In this document: positions 34,225-43,198 of the stretch, piece by piece
How the letters are laid out: every line of letters begins with the position of its first letter
How positions within the stretch are numbered: the stretch's first letter is position 1
Source: Clostridium_S neuense
GTDB taxonomy: Bacteria > Bacillota > Clostridia > Clostridiales > Clostridiaceae
Direction of reading: 5' to 3'
NCBI RefSeq assembly: GCF_045310695.1
Contig: NZ_JBJIAA010000012.1
Coordinates: 107,673-171,672 of the forward strand
DNA: 64,000 nt
Position numbers and translations under genes: made by a program
Notes under the pieces: model-generated
What the model was told of the DNA's origin: nothing
Seen by the model: only the letters and a program-made list of their open reading frames with translations
The model's database searches: none

Positions 34225-36015
34225 TTGGAAAAATGGCTTGTTAGAAACGTAAAAGCAAATATAAATAAATTGTCAAGAGAATTTGGAATTAGTGAGGTAT
34301 TAACAAGAATATTATTAAATAGGGGAATATATAATAAAAATGATGAAATGCGTTTTGTAAATCCATCTTTAGCTATGCTTTATAATCCTAAATTAATGAA
34401 AGACATTGAAGCAGGAGCTTTTATAATCAAAGAAGCAATAGACAACAATAGGAGTATACTAATTGTGGGTGACTATGATGTTGATGGAATTATGAGCACA
34501 TATATGCTTTATGAAGGCATATCTAAATTTACTGACAAAGTAAATTATTATATTCCGGATAGAATTACAGAAGGTTATGGCATCAATGAAAATATAATTT
34601 TGTATGCTAGGGATAATGGATTTGATGTTATTATAACTTGTGACAATGGAATTGCAGCTATAAAGCAGATGGAATTAGCGAAAGAGTTTGGGATGAAAGT
34701 AGTTATAACTGATCATCATGATGTGCCATTTGTAGAACAAAATGGAGAAAAAAAATTTGTTGTGCCAAAGGCTGATGCAGTTGTAAATCCTAAACAAGAA
34801 GACTGTGGCTACCCATTTAATAAATTATGCGGTGCAGGAGTGATTTTTAAGTTTATACAAGTTTTATATGAAATAATGAAGGTAGATGCTTCTGAAAGCT
34901 ATAATTTTTTAGAATATGCTGCTATTGCTACAGTATGCGATGTGGTAGATATTATAGATGAAAATAGAATAATTGTAAAAAAAGGTCTCGAACTTATAAA
35001 TAAAACTAAAAATATAGGATTAAAGGCACTTATTAATGAAGTTGGATTAGGTGATAAGGAAATAAGTGTTTATTCTCTTGGATTTGTAATTGGACCAACA
35101 ATAAATGCTGTGGGAAGACTTAAGCATGCTAAAGTGGCTTTACAATTACTTTTATCTAAAGATGAAGAAGAAGCGCATGAATTTGCAAAAAAACTTCATG
35201 AGTTTAACAAAGAAAGGCAAGAAATAACAAATTTAGGAGTGGAAAAAGCTGAAGAGGCAATAAAGAAGTTTAACTTTGCTAAAGATAAGGTACTTGTAAT
35301 ATATTTAGAGGATATACATGAAAGTGTAGCTGGAATAATTGCAGGAAGAATTAAGGAAAGATATAATGCGCCTACTATAATTTTCACAGATGCAAATGAA
35401 GGAGTTAAAGGGTCAGGAAGATCTATTGAGGAGTATAATATGTTCGAAAATTTAGTTGAGTGTTCAGATTTAATTGAAAAATTTGGAGGACATCCAATGG
35501 CAGCAGGGCTTTCATTAAAAAATTTGAGTATGGTTGATAGATTAAGGGATAAACTCAATGCAAACTGCAGATTAACTTCTGATGATATAATTCCTAAAGT
35601 TCACATAGATATGCAGCTTGATATTGATAATGTATCACTGAAGCTTTCAGAAGAAATAAAAACCTTAGAGCCATTTGGAAAAGGAAATTCTAAACCTCTT
35701 TTTGCAGATAGGTGTGTGAGAATAATATCAGCTAGTGTAATAGGTAAGAATAAGAATGTACTTAAATTAAAAGTAAAATCAAAATGTGGAATTATATTTA
35801 ATGCTATATATTTTAATGGAATTGATGAATTTGAAAAGATTATTATAGATGAATACGGACAAAGTGAACTTGAAAAACTTTATTCATCTTACTCAAGCAA
35901 TGTGAAATTTGATATAACATTTAATGTAGAAACTAATGAATTTTTAAATAATAAAACTGTACAATTAATTATTAAAAATTTTAGAAATCATAGTGAGCGT
36001 ACAGCTCGTAAATAA
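34225..36015 (+). CDS. recJ: Single-stranded-DNA-specific exonuclease RecJ
   Basis: RecJ degrades single-stranded DNA 5'-3' during recombination and repair. It has about 596 residues. DHH-family metal motifs are visible: VGDYDVDGIMS (motif I), TCDNGI (II), ITDHHDVP (III, the DHH) and the DHHA1 region ending GGHPMAAGLSL. The start is taken as TTG 34225, 8 bases after AAGGTGTG; an in-frame GTG at 34216 overlaps the mnmA stop and is the alternative. Both place the gene in tight linkage with mnmA. A terminator hairpin overlaps the stop. Confidence 0.93.
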   Translation: MEKWLVRNVKANINKLSREFGISEVLTRILLNRGIYNKNDEMRFVNPSLAMLYNPKLMKDIEAGAFIIKEAIDNNRSILIVGDYDVDGIMSTYMLYEGISKFTDKVNYYIPDRITEGYGINENIILYARDNGFDVIITCDNGIAAIKQMELAKEFGMKVVITDHHDVPFVEQNGEKKFVVPKADAVVNPKQEDCGYPFNKLCGAGVIFKFIQVLYEIMKVDASESYNFLEYAAIATVCDVVDIIDENRIIVKKGLELINKTKNIGLKALINEVGLGDKEISVYSLGFVIGPTINAVGRLKHAKVALQLLLSKDEEEAHEFAKKLHEFNKERQEITNLGVEKAEEAIKKFNFAKDKVLVIYLEDIHESVAGIIAGRIKERYNAPTIIFTDANEGVKGSGRSIEEYNMFENLVECSDLIEKFGGHPMAAGLSLKNLSMVDRLRDKLNANCRLTSDDIIPKVHIDMQLDIDNVSLKLSEEIKTLEPFGKGNSKPLFADRCVRIISASVIGKNKNVLKLKVKSKCGIIFNAIYFNGIDEFEKIIIDEYGQSELEKLYSSYSSNVKFDITFNVETNEFLNNKTVQLIIKNFRNHSERTARK

Positions 36016-36032
36016 GTTACTTGCTGTACGCT
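35996..36032. terminator. Bidirectional hairpin between recJ and the SASP gene
   Basis: AGCGTACAGC (35996-36005) pairs with GCTGTACGCT (36023-36032), 10 bp with a 17-base loop, followed by an AT-rich tail. It overlaps the last codons of recJ and lies between convergent genes. Confidence 0.78.
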
Positions 36033-36037
36033 ATTTA

Positions 36038-36223
36038 TTATAATTTTGATTCATAATCTGCAACCATTTTTTTGACCATTTCTCCTCCAACAGAACCACA
36101 TTGCCTAGAAGTAAGGTCTCCATTATATCCATCACTTAAAGGCACATTTAATTCTTTAGCAACTTCCATTTTAAGGTGATCTAAGCCTTCTCTAGCTTCT
36201 GGAACTAAATGTTGGTTTGACAT
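36038..36223 (-). CDS. Alpha/beta-type small acid-soluble spore protein
   Basis: A 61-residue DNA-binding protein that coats and protects spore DNA. It has the two family signatures: the N-terminal LDHLKMEVAKEL segment with the germination protease (GPR) cleavage region, and the C-terminal LTSRQCGSVGGEMVKKMV. It is about family length (60-70). AAAAGGAGGC precedes the ATG. It is expected to be read by the forespore sigma-G polymerase; I did not identify the promoter with confidence. It marks the organism as an endospore former. Confidence 0.95.
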   Translation of the reverse strand: MSNQHLVPEAREGLDHLKMEVAKELNVPLSDGYNGDLTSRQCGSVGGEMVKKMVADYESKL

Positions 36224-36368
36224 GCTTTTCGCCTCCTTTTAGTTTGGTAGTAATAGTTTAACCAATGTTTAAAACAATATGATGGTGAACTTAAGACAAA
36301 AAAGGAAGCTTGTATCATTTAATAATTATGATAAAATGTTTTATGTAATTTATAAGGGAGGATTTTTT

Positions 36369-37439
36369 ATGAGTAAATTTAAAATTATAATGACAGGCGG
36401 AGGTTCAGCTGGTCATGTGACTCCAAATCTAGCACTTGTTCCCAAATTAAAAGAACTTGGATATGAAGTTCAATATATAGGAACTAGAGATGGTATAGAG
36501 AACGGAATTATAAAAAAGGAAAATATAAAGTATCATTCAATATCTAGTGGGAAATTAAGAAGATATTTTGATTTGAAAAATTTTACAGATCCTTTTAAAG
36601 TTATTAAGGGTATTTTTAAAGCGATATCAATAATGAAAAAGGAAAGACCTAATATAGTATTTTCAAAAGGAGGATTTGTATCTGTTCCTGTTGTTATGGC
36701 AGCACATTTTTGCCACATACCAGTAATTGCTCATGAATCTGATATTACTCCAGGTCTTGCAAATAAGATAGCTGCACCTTATTGTGATAAAGTATGTGTT
36801 ACATTTCCGGAATCAATCAAAAATATAAAGGGGAATAAAGCTATTTTAACTGGTACGCCTATAAGGCAAGAATTGTTTAAAGGTAATAAAGCTAAGGGAC
36901 TTGATATATGCGGTTTTAAAGGGGAAAAAGCTGTTCTTTTAGTAATAGGAGGCAGCTTAGGATCAAAAGTAATAAATGATAAGGTACGTGGAATTTTAAA
37001 GGAAATAGTAAAAACGTATGATGTAATTCATATTTGCGGTAAGAATAATATTGATAATAGCCTTACAAATTTAAGAGGTTACAAGCAGTTTGATTACGTG
37101 TCAGATGAATTACCACATCTTATGCAGGCAGCAGATATAGTTATATCTAGAGCTGGGGCAAATGTAATTTTTGAGCTTTTAGCACTTAAAAAGCCTAATA
37201 TATTGATACCATTATCGAAAAAATCCAGCAGAGGTGATCAAATATTAAATGCTGCTTCTTTTGAAAAAGCTGGATATAGTGTTGTAATTCAAGAAGAAGA
37301 TCTAAAAGAAGATAGTCTTAGAAATAAAATAGATGAATTATATAAAAATAAAAAAACTTATATAGATAACATGAATTCCAGCGCTGCAAAAAATTCTGTT
37401 GATAATATAATTGAACTAATAAATAAGTATAAAAAATAA
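36369..37439 (+). CDS. murG: UDP-GlcNAc:undecaprenyl-PP-MurNAc-pentapeptide GlcNAc transferase
   Basis: MurG makes lipid II from lipid I on the inner face of the membrane, the last cytoplasmic step of peptidoglycan synthesis. It has 356 residues. GGGSAGHVTPN is the N-terminal glycine loop, GGFVSVPVVMAA follows, and the donor-binding ISRAGANVIFELL region is in the C-terminal half. The ATG at 36369 has AAGGGAGG upstream; a frame open from 36279 would add 30 residues without a site. It is not in a division/cell-wall cluster here but stands alone. Confidence 0.96.
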   Translation: MSKFKIIMTGGGSAGHVTPNLALVPKLKELGYEVQYIGTRDGIENGIIKKENIKYHSISSGKLRRYFDLKNFTDPFKVIKGIFKAISIMKKERPNIVFSKGGFVSVPVVMAAHFCHIPVIAHESDITPGLANKIAAPYCDKVCVTFPESIKNIKGNKAILTGTPIRQELFKGNKAKGLDICGFKGEKAVLLVIGGSLGSKVINDKVRGILKEIVKTYDVIHICGKNNIDNSLTNLRGYKQFDYVSDELPHLMQAADIVISRAGANVIFELLALKKPNILIPLSKKSSRGDQILNAASFEKAGYSVVIQEEDLKEDSLRNKIDELYKNKKTYIDNMNSSAAKNSVDNIIELINKYKK

Positions 37440-37744
37440 ATCATGTGTTGTATAACAGAAAACATTATATAATGGAAGTACAAGAAAGCTTAAATGTGGT
37501 TTCTAATGTTCTACAGTTAATTTTTAAAGATTAAAAACAAAGGACAATTAATGCTAATTTTTTATGCTTTGCTATGTAAAATACTTATGTTTTACAAATG
37601 TAATTTTTGTTATTTTTACAAGTAAAGTGCTGACATTAAGTTTGAAAATTTTATGTAGCAGCAGAAAATTAACTTTTACTTTTCTTTGCCCTTTGTTTTA
37701 AATTTAACTAATTACTTAAATAATTAAAAGTAGCTTATTAGATT
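37440..37744. other. 305-bp convergent intergenic region
   Basis: No credible ORF. Most of it (37515-37709) is a long imperfect palindrome, listed separately. It lies between the convergent murG and rubrerythrin genes, so it may serve as a termination region. Confidence 0.6.
37515..37709. repeat. Long imperfect palindrome, type C
   Basis: The left arm from 37515 (AGTTAATTTT..., AAAACAAAGGACAATTAATG) matches the reverse complement of the right arm ending at 37709 (TGCCCTTTGTTTTAAATTTA), with shared blocks AAAACAAAGG-CAA and a TAATTTT...TGCT...TGCTAT-like segment. There are small gaps. Its length, about 195 bases, is like the type B elements but its centre differs. Confidence 0.6.
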
Positions 37745-38332
37745 TTATTTTTCATAATCATTAGCTATTTCAAAGTATCCCTGTGGGTACTTGCATACAG
37801 GACATATTGTAGGTGCTGTTGTTCCTACATATATAAATCCGCAGTTTTTACATTTCCAATAGGTCTGTTCTTTCATATTATATATGGTTTTTTCTGAAAG
37901 TCTATTTTTGAATTCTAAAAACCTTTTTTCATGACTTTTTTCTATTGCAACTATATTATTGAAAGCCGCCTCTACTTCAGGAAATCCTTCTTCTTTAGCA
38001 ATTTTTGCAAAGGATGGATAAGCTGTTCCCCATTCCTCTCTTTCTCCTTCGGCTGCATATTCTAAGTTTTGCTCTGTGTTGCCGTATCCTATTGGATATT
38101 CCGTATCTACTTTTATTTGTGACTTCCCAAGACCTTGAACAAGAAAATCAAAGAAAACCTTGGCGTGAGCCCTTTCGTTTTCAGCCGTTTCTATAAATAT
38201 AGAGTAAATCTGATTATAACCTTCCTTCTCGGCAGCTCTCGCATATATTGTATATCTATTTCTTGCCTGTGATTCTCCAGCAAAAGCTTTTGCAAGATTT
38301 TCTGAAGTTTTTGTACCTACTAAGCTTTTCAT
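37745..38332 (-). CDS. Rubrerythrin
   Basis: A peroxide-reducing di-iron protein protecting anaerobes from oxidative stress. It has 195 residues: a four-helix ferritin-like domain (about 1-140) with ExxH-type iron ligands (FAGESQARNRY, ETAENERAHAKVF, AIEKSHEKRF), then a C-terminal rubredoxin domain with two CxxC pairs (WKCKNCGFIY and CPVCKYPQGYF). Electrons would come from rubredoxin or ferredoxin pools. TTGGAGG precedes the ATG, and a perfect dyad lies in its promoter region. Confidence 0.96.
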   Translation of the reverse strand: MKSLVGTKTSENLAKAFAGESQARNRYTIYARAAEKEGYNQIYSIFIETAENERAHAKVFFDFLVQGLGKSQIKVDTEYPIGYGNTEQNLEYAAEGEREEWGTAYPSFAKIAKEEGFPEVEAAFNNIVAIEKSHEKRFLEFKNRLSEKTIYNMKEQTYWKCKNCGFIYVGTTAPTICPVCKYPQGYFEIANDYEK

Positions 38333-38367
38333 TTTAAAACCTCCAATTTTTTTTGTTTATATAATAA

Positions 38368-38389
38368 AAAATTGTACTATAACAATTTT
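38368..38389 (-). promoter_or_regulatory. Operator-like dyad upstream of rubrerythrin
   Basis: AAAATTGT and ACAATTTT form a perfect 8-bp inverted repeat with a 6-base spacer. On the minus strand it overlaps a TTGTTA-type -35 element about 35 bases upstream of the gene. It could bind a redox or peroxide regulator; it is not an exact match to the PerR consensus as I know it. Confidence 0.5.
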
Positions 38390-38412
38390 ATAGGTATAGT
38401 ATTTCCAAAATT

Positions 38413-38446
38413 CCTAAAAATAAATATATAAAAATTTTTAGGGAGG
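38413..38446 (+). promoter_or_regulatory. Leader hairpin touching the ribosome binding site of the LysM-CAP gene
   Basis: CCTAAAAAT (38413-38421) pairs with ATTTTTAGG (38434-38442). The right arm shares its last two G with the GGGAGG site at 38441-38446, so folding could partly mask translation initiation. Confidence 0.45.
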
Positions 38447-38457
38447 AAGAAAGTAAT

Positions 38458-39090
38458 ATGAAAAAGTATTCTAAAAAAATATTGATTTTATCCGTAATAT
38501 TTGCATGCTTAATGCAGATTAATGTATGTGCGAAAATGCAGGAAAAAACTTATGATTATGTTGTTAAGGCAGGAGATACACTATGGAAAATAGCAGTAAA
38601 GAATCAAACAGGGGTATCTGAATTAGTTGCAATAAATCCTAAAATATCAAATGCAAACATGATAATGGTTGGCCAGACAATAAAGATACCAGATATAAGA
38701 AGTACTCAGTCACAGGAAAATGAAGTTGCAAAGCTTGTTAACGTCGAGAGAAGTAAAGTTGGGCTTCCACCTTTAAAATTAAATTGGGAACTTTCAAGAG
38801 TAGCTAGAGTTAAGTCGCAGGATATGTCAGATAAAAATTATTTTTCTCATAACTCACCTACCTTTGGATCTACATTTTCATTAATAGGAAAATATGGAAT
38901 AGTATATTCTGCAGCAGGAGAAAATATAGCTTATGGATATACTACACCATCAGCAGTTATGAATGGCTGGATGAATTCACCTGGGCATAGAGCTAATATC
39001 TTAGGAAAACAATATAATCAAATAGGAGTTGGTATGGTAAAAAATTCAAAAGGACAGCTATATTGGACCCAAGTATTTATAAAACAATAA
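38458..39090 (+). CDS. Secreted LysM plus CAP (SCP/YkwD-like) domain protein
   Basis: 210 residues. An N-terminal signal peptide (about 1-25, basic start then ILILSVIFACLMQINVCA) is followed by one LysM peptidoglycan-binding domain (YVVKAGDTLWKIAVKN... GQTIKIP, about 32-78) and a CAP domain (about 88-210) with NVERSKVGLPPL, YFSHNSPTFGS, AAGENIAYGY and MNSPGHRANIL. It should be exported and bound to the cell wall or spore. CAP proteins of this type (YkwD, SafA-like context) have no settled enzymatic role in bacteria. It is divergent from rubrerythrin and monocistronic. Confidence 0.92.
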   Translation: MKKYSKKILILSVIFACLMQINVCAKMQEKTYDYVVKAGDTLWKIAVKNQTGVSELVAINPKISNANMIMVGQTIKIPDIRSTQSQENEVAKLVNVERSKVGLPPLKLNWELSRVARVKSQDMSDKNYFSHNSPTFGSTFSLIGKYGIVYSAAGENIAYGYTTPSAVMNGWMNSPGHRANILGKQYNQIGVGMVKNSKGQLYWTQVFIKQ

Positions 39091-39461
39091 GACATTAGCT
39101 ATGAAGTATAATGGAAAAACTTGAAATGGTTTTCAAAGTAGTATATAATTAAAATGCTTTAATAATTCTGTTGAAACTTTTTGAATAAAGTAGTAATATA
39201 ATTAACTGTGCTTATAAATTCTTAAGTTATTTACAATCATTATTAAAAAGCAAAAGGGAGAAAAAATGTAAATAAGGAAGATAAGCAAAGAAATTTTCGA
39301 TTTATACAGCAATAATTATTTAAAAATAGTTTTGCTTAAAAAATTTTTTATAGTATAGTTAAAAATGTAACAAACTTTAGTAAGTTTTTATAGGCAAAAT
39401 CATTTTGCCTATAATTCCTAATATAAAAATATTTTGTATTTAAAGGAAGGGGTATACAAGT
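39091..39461. other. 371-bp regulatory region upstream of pyruvate:ferredoxin oxidoreductase
   Basis: There is no credible ORF; an apparent site at 39255 is followed by ATG-TAA. Two promoter candidates are visible: TTGCTT-N16-TATAGT near 39333-39360, and TATAAT at 39410-39415. A perfect 11-bp hairpin (39390-39400 and 39402-39412, AGGCAAAAT arm) lies between them. The long leader suggests regulated, strong expression. Confidence 0.55.
39390..39412 (+). promoter_or_regulatory. Compact palindrome in the PFOR leader
   Basis: ATAGGCAAAAT, one base, ATTTTGCCTAT. It overlaps a TATAAT hexamer and ends 49 bases before the start codon. It could be an operator or a leader hairpin. It does not match the Rex consensus as I know it. 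Confidence 0.5.
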
Positions 39462-42400
39462 ATGAAAAAAATGAAAACTATGGATGGTAATACTGCAGCA
39501 GCTCATATATCATATGCTTTTACTGATGTTGCAGCAATTTATCCTATTACTCCATCATCACCAATGGCAGAACATGTAGATGAATGGGCAACTCAAGGAA
39601 GATTAAATCTCTTTGGACAAAAAGTTAAAATAATGGAAATGCAATCAGAAGCAGGTGCTGCTGGTGCAGTTCATGGTTCACTTCAAGCAGGAGCTTTGAC
39701 AACTACATACACAGCTTCACAGGGTATGCTTTTAATGATACCAAACATGTATAAAATTGCAGGAGAACTTTTACCTGGAGTATTTCATGTTAGTGCTAGA
39801 GCATTAGCTACTCATTCTTTAAATATATATGGAGATCATCAAGACGTTATGGCTGCTAGACAAACTGGTTGTGCTCTTCTTGCTGAAGGAAGTGTACAAG
39901 AAGTTATGGATTTATCAGCAGTAGCTCACTTGACTGCTATAAAGGGAAGAGTTCCTTTCATAAACTTCTTTGATGGATTCAGAACTTCACATGAAATTCA
40001 AAAAATTGAAGTAATGGATTATGAAGATTTAAGAGGATTACTTGATATGGATGCTGTTAATGAATTCAGAAGAAATGCATTAAATCCAGATCATCCAGTT
40101 CAAAGAGGAAGTAATGAAGGTTCAGACGTTTACTTCCAGGGAAAAGAAGCTCAAAACAAATTCTATAATGCACTTCCTGAAATGGTTGAACATTATATGG
40201 GAGAAATAAGCAAAATCACTGGTAGAGAATATCACTTATTTAACTACTATGGAGCTGAAGATGCTGATAGAGTAATCATAGCTATGGGATCTGTTTGTGA
40301 TACTGTAGAAGAAACTATAGATTATTTAAGAGCAAAGGGAGAAAAAGTTGGAGTATTAAAAGTACATCTTTACAGACCTTTCTCAGTTGAGCATTTCTTA
40401 AAATATATACCAAAAACAGTTAAGAAAATTGCTGTTCTTGATAGAACAAAAGAACCTGGTTCTCAGGCTGAACCATTATATCTTGATGTTGTTAAAGCAT
40501 TCTACAATGCAGAAACAAGACCAGTTATAGTTGGAGGAAGATATGGACTTGGTTCAAAGGATACATTACCAGTTCACATTTATTCAGTATTTGAAAACTT
40601 AAAAGCTGCTGCACCAAAAGATGGATTTACTATAGGAATAATTGATGATGTTACAAATACATCACTTCCAGTTCCAGATATTGAAATAGATACAACACCA
40701 GAAGGAACTAAAGCTTGTAAGTTCTGGGGACTTGGATCAGATGGTACTGTTGGAGCAAACAAGAGTGCTATAAAGATCATAGGAGATCATACAGAAATGT
40801 CTGCTCAAGGATACTTTGCTTATGATTCAAAGAAATCAGGCGGTATAACAGTATCACATTTAAGATTTGGTAAGAAACAAATAAAATCACCATATTTAGT
40901 TGATAAAGCAGATTTTATTGCTTGTCATAACCAAAGTTATGTTAATAAATATGATGTTCTTGCAGGACTTAAAAAAGGTGGAAACTTCTTACTTAACACA
41001 ATCTGGAGTCCAGAAGAATTAGAAGAAAAACTTCCAGCTTCTATGAAACAATATATTGCTAAAAACAACATTAATTTTTACACATTAAATGCTGTAAAAA
41101 TTGCTCAAGCAATAGGACTTGGCGGAAGAGTAAACATGATTTGTCAAGCTGCTTTCTTTAAAATTGCAAACATCATCCCAGTAGAAGATGCTGTTAAATA
41201 CTTAAAAGAAGCAGTTGTAACAAACTATGGTAAAAAAGGACAAAAAGTTGTAGATATGAATAACGCTGCTATAGATCAAGGTGTTGGAGCTATTGTTAAG
41301 ATAGATGTTCCAGCAGCATGGGCTAATGCAAAAGACGAAGTTAAGGAAGACGCAGCAAAGCCTAAATTCATAACTGATATACTTGAACCAATGAATAGAC
41401 AAGAAGGAGATAAACTTCCAGTTAGTGCATTTACAGGAAAAGAAGATGGAACATATCCTGTTGGAACTGCTGCTTACGAAAAGAGAGGAATTGCAATAAA
41501 TATTCCTGAATGGAATGTAGACAAATGTATTCAGTGTAATCAGTGCTCATTTGTTTGTCCTCATTCAGTAATAAGACCAGTTCTTGCAACTGCAGAAGAA
41601 GTTAAAAACGCTCCAGAAGGCATGAAATTTAAGAAAGCAATGGGAGTTAAATCAGGTGAAGAATTAAGCTTCTCAATAGTTATAAGTCCACTTGATTGTA
41701 CAGGATGTGGAAACTGTGCACAGGTTTGTCCAGCTAAAGAAAAAGCTTTAGTTATGAAACCAGCTGAATCTCAATATGAAGTTGCAAAATTCTTTGATTA
41801 TGGAACAAGTCTTCCAAAGAAAAAAGAAGTTGCAAACAAATATACAGTTAAAGGAAGTCAATTTGAAAAACCACTTCTTGAGTTTAACGGAGCTTGCGCA
41901 GGTTGCGGAGAATCATCTTATGCTAGACTTATAACTCAATTATTTGGTGACAGAATGATGATAGCTAACGCTACAGGTTGTACATCAATTTGGGGATGCA
42001 GTGCTCCTTCAACTCCATATACAACTAATGAAAATGGACAAGGACCAGCATGGGCTAACTCATTATTCGAAGATAATGCTGAGTTTGGACTTGGAATGAT
42101 TCTTGGAGTTAAACAAATAAGAGAAAGATTAGTAGATCTTGCTAATGAAGCAATCAATTCTGGAGTAAGTGCAGATCTTAAAGCAGCACTTCAAGATTGG
42201 ATTGAAAATAAGGAAAATGGAGAAACTTCAAGAGCAGTTGTAGATAAGTTGTTACCTTTACTTGAAAAAGAAAAAGATGCAAATGCAGCTACTAAAGAAT
42301 TATATACAAATAAAGATTACCTAGTTAAGAGATCACAATGGATATTTGGTGGAGACGGCTGGGCTTATGATATAGGATACGGCGGTGTTGACCATGTTCT

Positions 42401-42977
42401 TGCAAGTGGAGAAGATGTAAACATATTTGTATTTGATACAGAAGTATATTCTAATACAGGTGGACAATCATCAAAATCAACTCCAACTTCTGCTATAGCT
42501 CAATTTGCAGCTGGCGGTAAGAGAACTAAGAAGAAAGATCTTGGAATGATGGCTATGAGCTATGGTTATGTATATGTTGCTCAAGTAGCTATGGGATCAG
42601 ATAAGAATCAATTATTAAAAGCTTTAAAAGAAGCAGAAAATTACCATGGTCCATCACTTATAATAGGATATGCACCATGTATTAACCACGGATTAAAAGC
42701 AGGAATGGGTTGCAGCCAGTTAGAAGAGAAGAAAGCTGTAGAATGCGGATACTGGGCACTTTACAGATACAATCCATTATTAAAAGAAGAAGGAAAGAAT
42801 CCATTTGTTCTTGATTCTAAAGAACCAACAGGAGACTTTAAGGAATTCTTACTTGGAGAAGTTAGATTTGCTTCATTAAAGAAAGTATTCCCTGATAAAG
42901 CTGATGAATTATATGCTAAGACAGAAAAAGATGCAAAAGAAAGACTAGAAGGATATAAAAAATTAGCTAACCAATAA
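39462..42977 (+). CDS. nifJ: Pyruvate:ferredoxin (flavodoxin) oxidoreductase
   Basis: This enzyme oxidises pyruvate with CoA to acetyl-CoA, CO2 and reduced ferredoxin, the central reaction of clostridial fermentation. It is a single 1171-residue chain of the homodimeric type. Two ferredoxin-type 4Fe-4S motifs are present, CIQCNQCSFVCPHS near residue 688 and CTGCGNCAQVCPAK near 744. The thiamine-diphosphate domain follows, with CAGCGE near 811 and GDGWAYDIGYGG near 963. Codons are more biased than in neighbouring genes, consistent with high expression. AAAGGAAGGGG precedes the ATG and a strong terminator follows, so it is monocistronic. Confidence 0.98.
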   Translation: MKKMKTMDGNTAAAHISYAFTDVAAIYPITPSSPMAEHVDEWATQGRLNLFGQKVKIMEMQSEAGAAGAVHGSLQAGALTTTYTASQGMLLMIPNMYKIAGELLPGVFHVSARALATHSLNIYGDHQDVMAARQTGCALLAEGSVQEVMDLSAVAHLTAIKGRVPFINFFDGFRTSHEIQKIEVMDYEDLRGLLDMDAVNEFRRNALNPDHPVQRGSNEGSDVYFQGKEAQNKFYNALPEMVEHYMGEISKITGREYHLFNYYGAEDADRVIIAMGSVCDTVEETIDYLRAKGEKVGVLKVHLYRPFSVEHFLKYIPKTVKKIAVLDRTKEPGSQAEPLYLDVVKAFYNAETRPVIVGGRYGLGSKDTLPVHIYSVFENLKAAAPKDGFTIGIIDDVTNTSLPVPDIEIDTTPEGTKACKFWGLGSDGTVGANKSAIKIIGDHTEMSAQGYFAYDSKKSGGITVSHLRFGKKQIKSPYLVDKADFIACHNQSYVNKYDVLAGLKKGGNFLLNTIWSPEELEEKLPASMKQYIAKNNINFYTLNAVKIAQAIGLGGRVNMICQAAFFKIANIIPVEDAVKYLKEAVVTNYGKKGQKVVDMNNAAIDQGVGAIVKIDVPAAWANAKDEVKEDAAKPKFITDILEPMNRQEGDKLPVSAFTGKEDGTYPVGTAAYEKRGIAINIPEWNVDKCIQCNQCSFVCPHSVIRPVLATAEEVKNAPEGMKFKKAMGVKSGEELSFSIVISPLDCTGCGNCAQVCPAKEKALVMKPAESQYEVAKFFDYGTSLPKKKEVANKYTVKGSQFEKPLLEFNGACAGCGESSYARLITQLFGDRMMIANATGCTSIWGCSAPSTPYTTNENGQGPAWANSLFEDNAEFGLGMILGVKQIRERLVDLANEAINSGVSADLKAALQDWIENKENGETSRAVVDKLLPLLEKEKDANAATKELYTNKDYLVKRSQWIFGGDGWAYDIGYGGVDHVLASGEDVNIFVFDTEVYSNTGGQSSKSTPTSAIAQFAAGGKRTKKKDLGMMAMSYGYVYVAQVAMGSDKNQLLKALKEAENYHGPSLIIGYAPCINHGLKAGMGCSQLEEKKAVECGYWALYRYNPLLKEEGKNPFVLDSKEPTGDFKEFLLGEVRFASLKKVFPDKADELYAKTEKDAKERLEGYKKLANQ

Positions 42978-43003
42978 TAAAAAAGGGCTTTTAGCCCTTT
43001 TTT
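42978..43003 (+). terminator. Intrinsic terminator of PFOR
   Basis: AAAAAAGGGCT, TTT, AGCCCTTTTTT directly after the stop codon: a short GC-centred stem with a T-run. Confidence 0.93.
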
Positions 43004-43198
43004 ATTATAAATAGAAGAAATTAAAAGTAGACTTTATTTTGTATTTTGATTAGATAGAATTAAGAATATTTTATTATAAAATAAAATATTTTAAAAACCC
43101 CCTTTTAAAATTGATAAAATAAGGTTAGAATTATAACATAAAGATATATAGTTCTAAATTTAAAACTATATCTTTAGTGAGAAAAGGAGGCAATTTAT

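Noticed and set aside
39255..39275. Ribosome-binding-site-like AAAAGGGAG followed by ATG
   Set aside because: The ATG is followed immediately by a stop codon, so there is no peptide beyond one residue.
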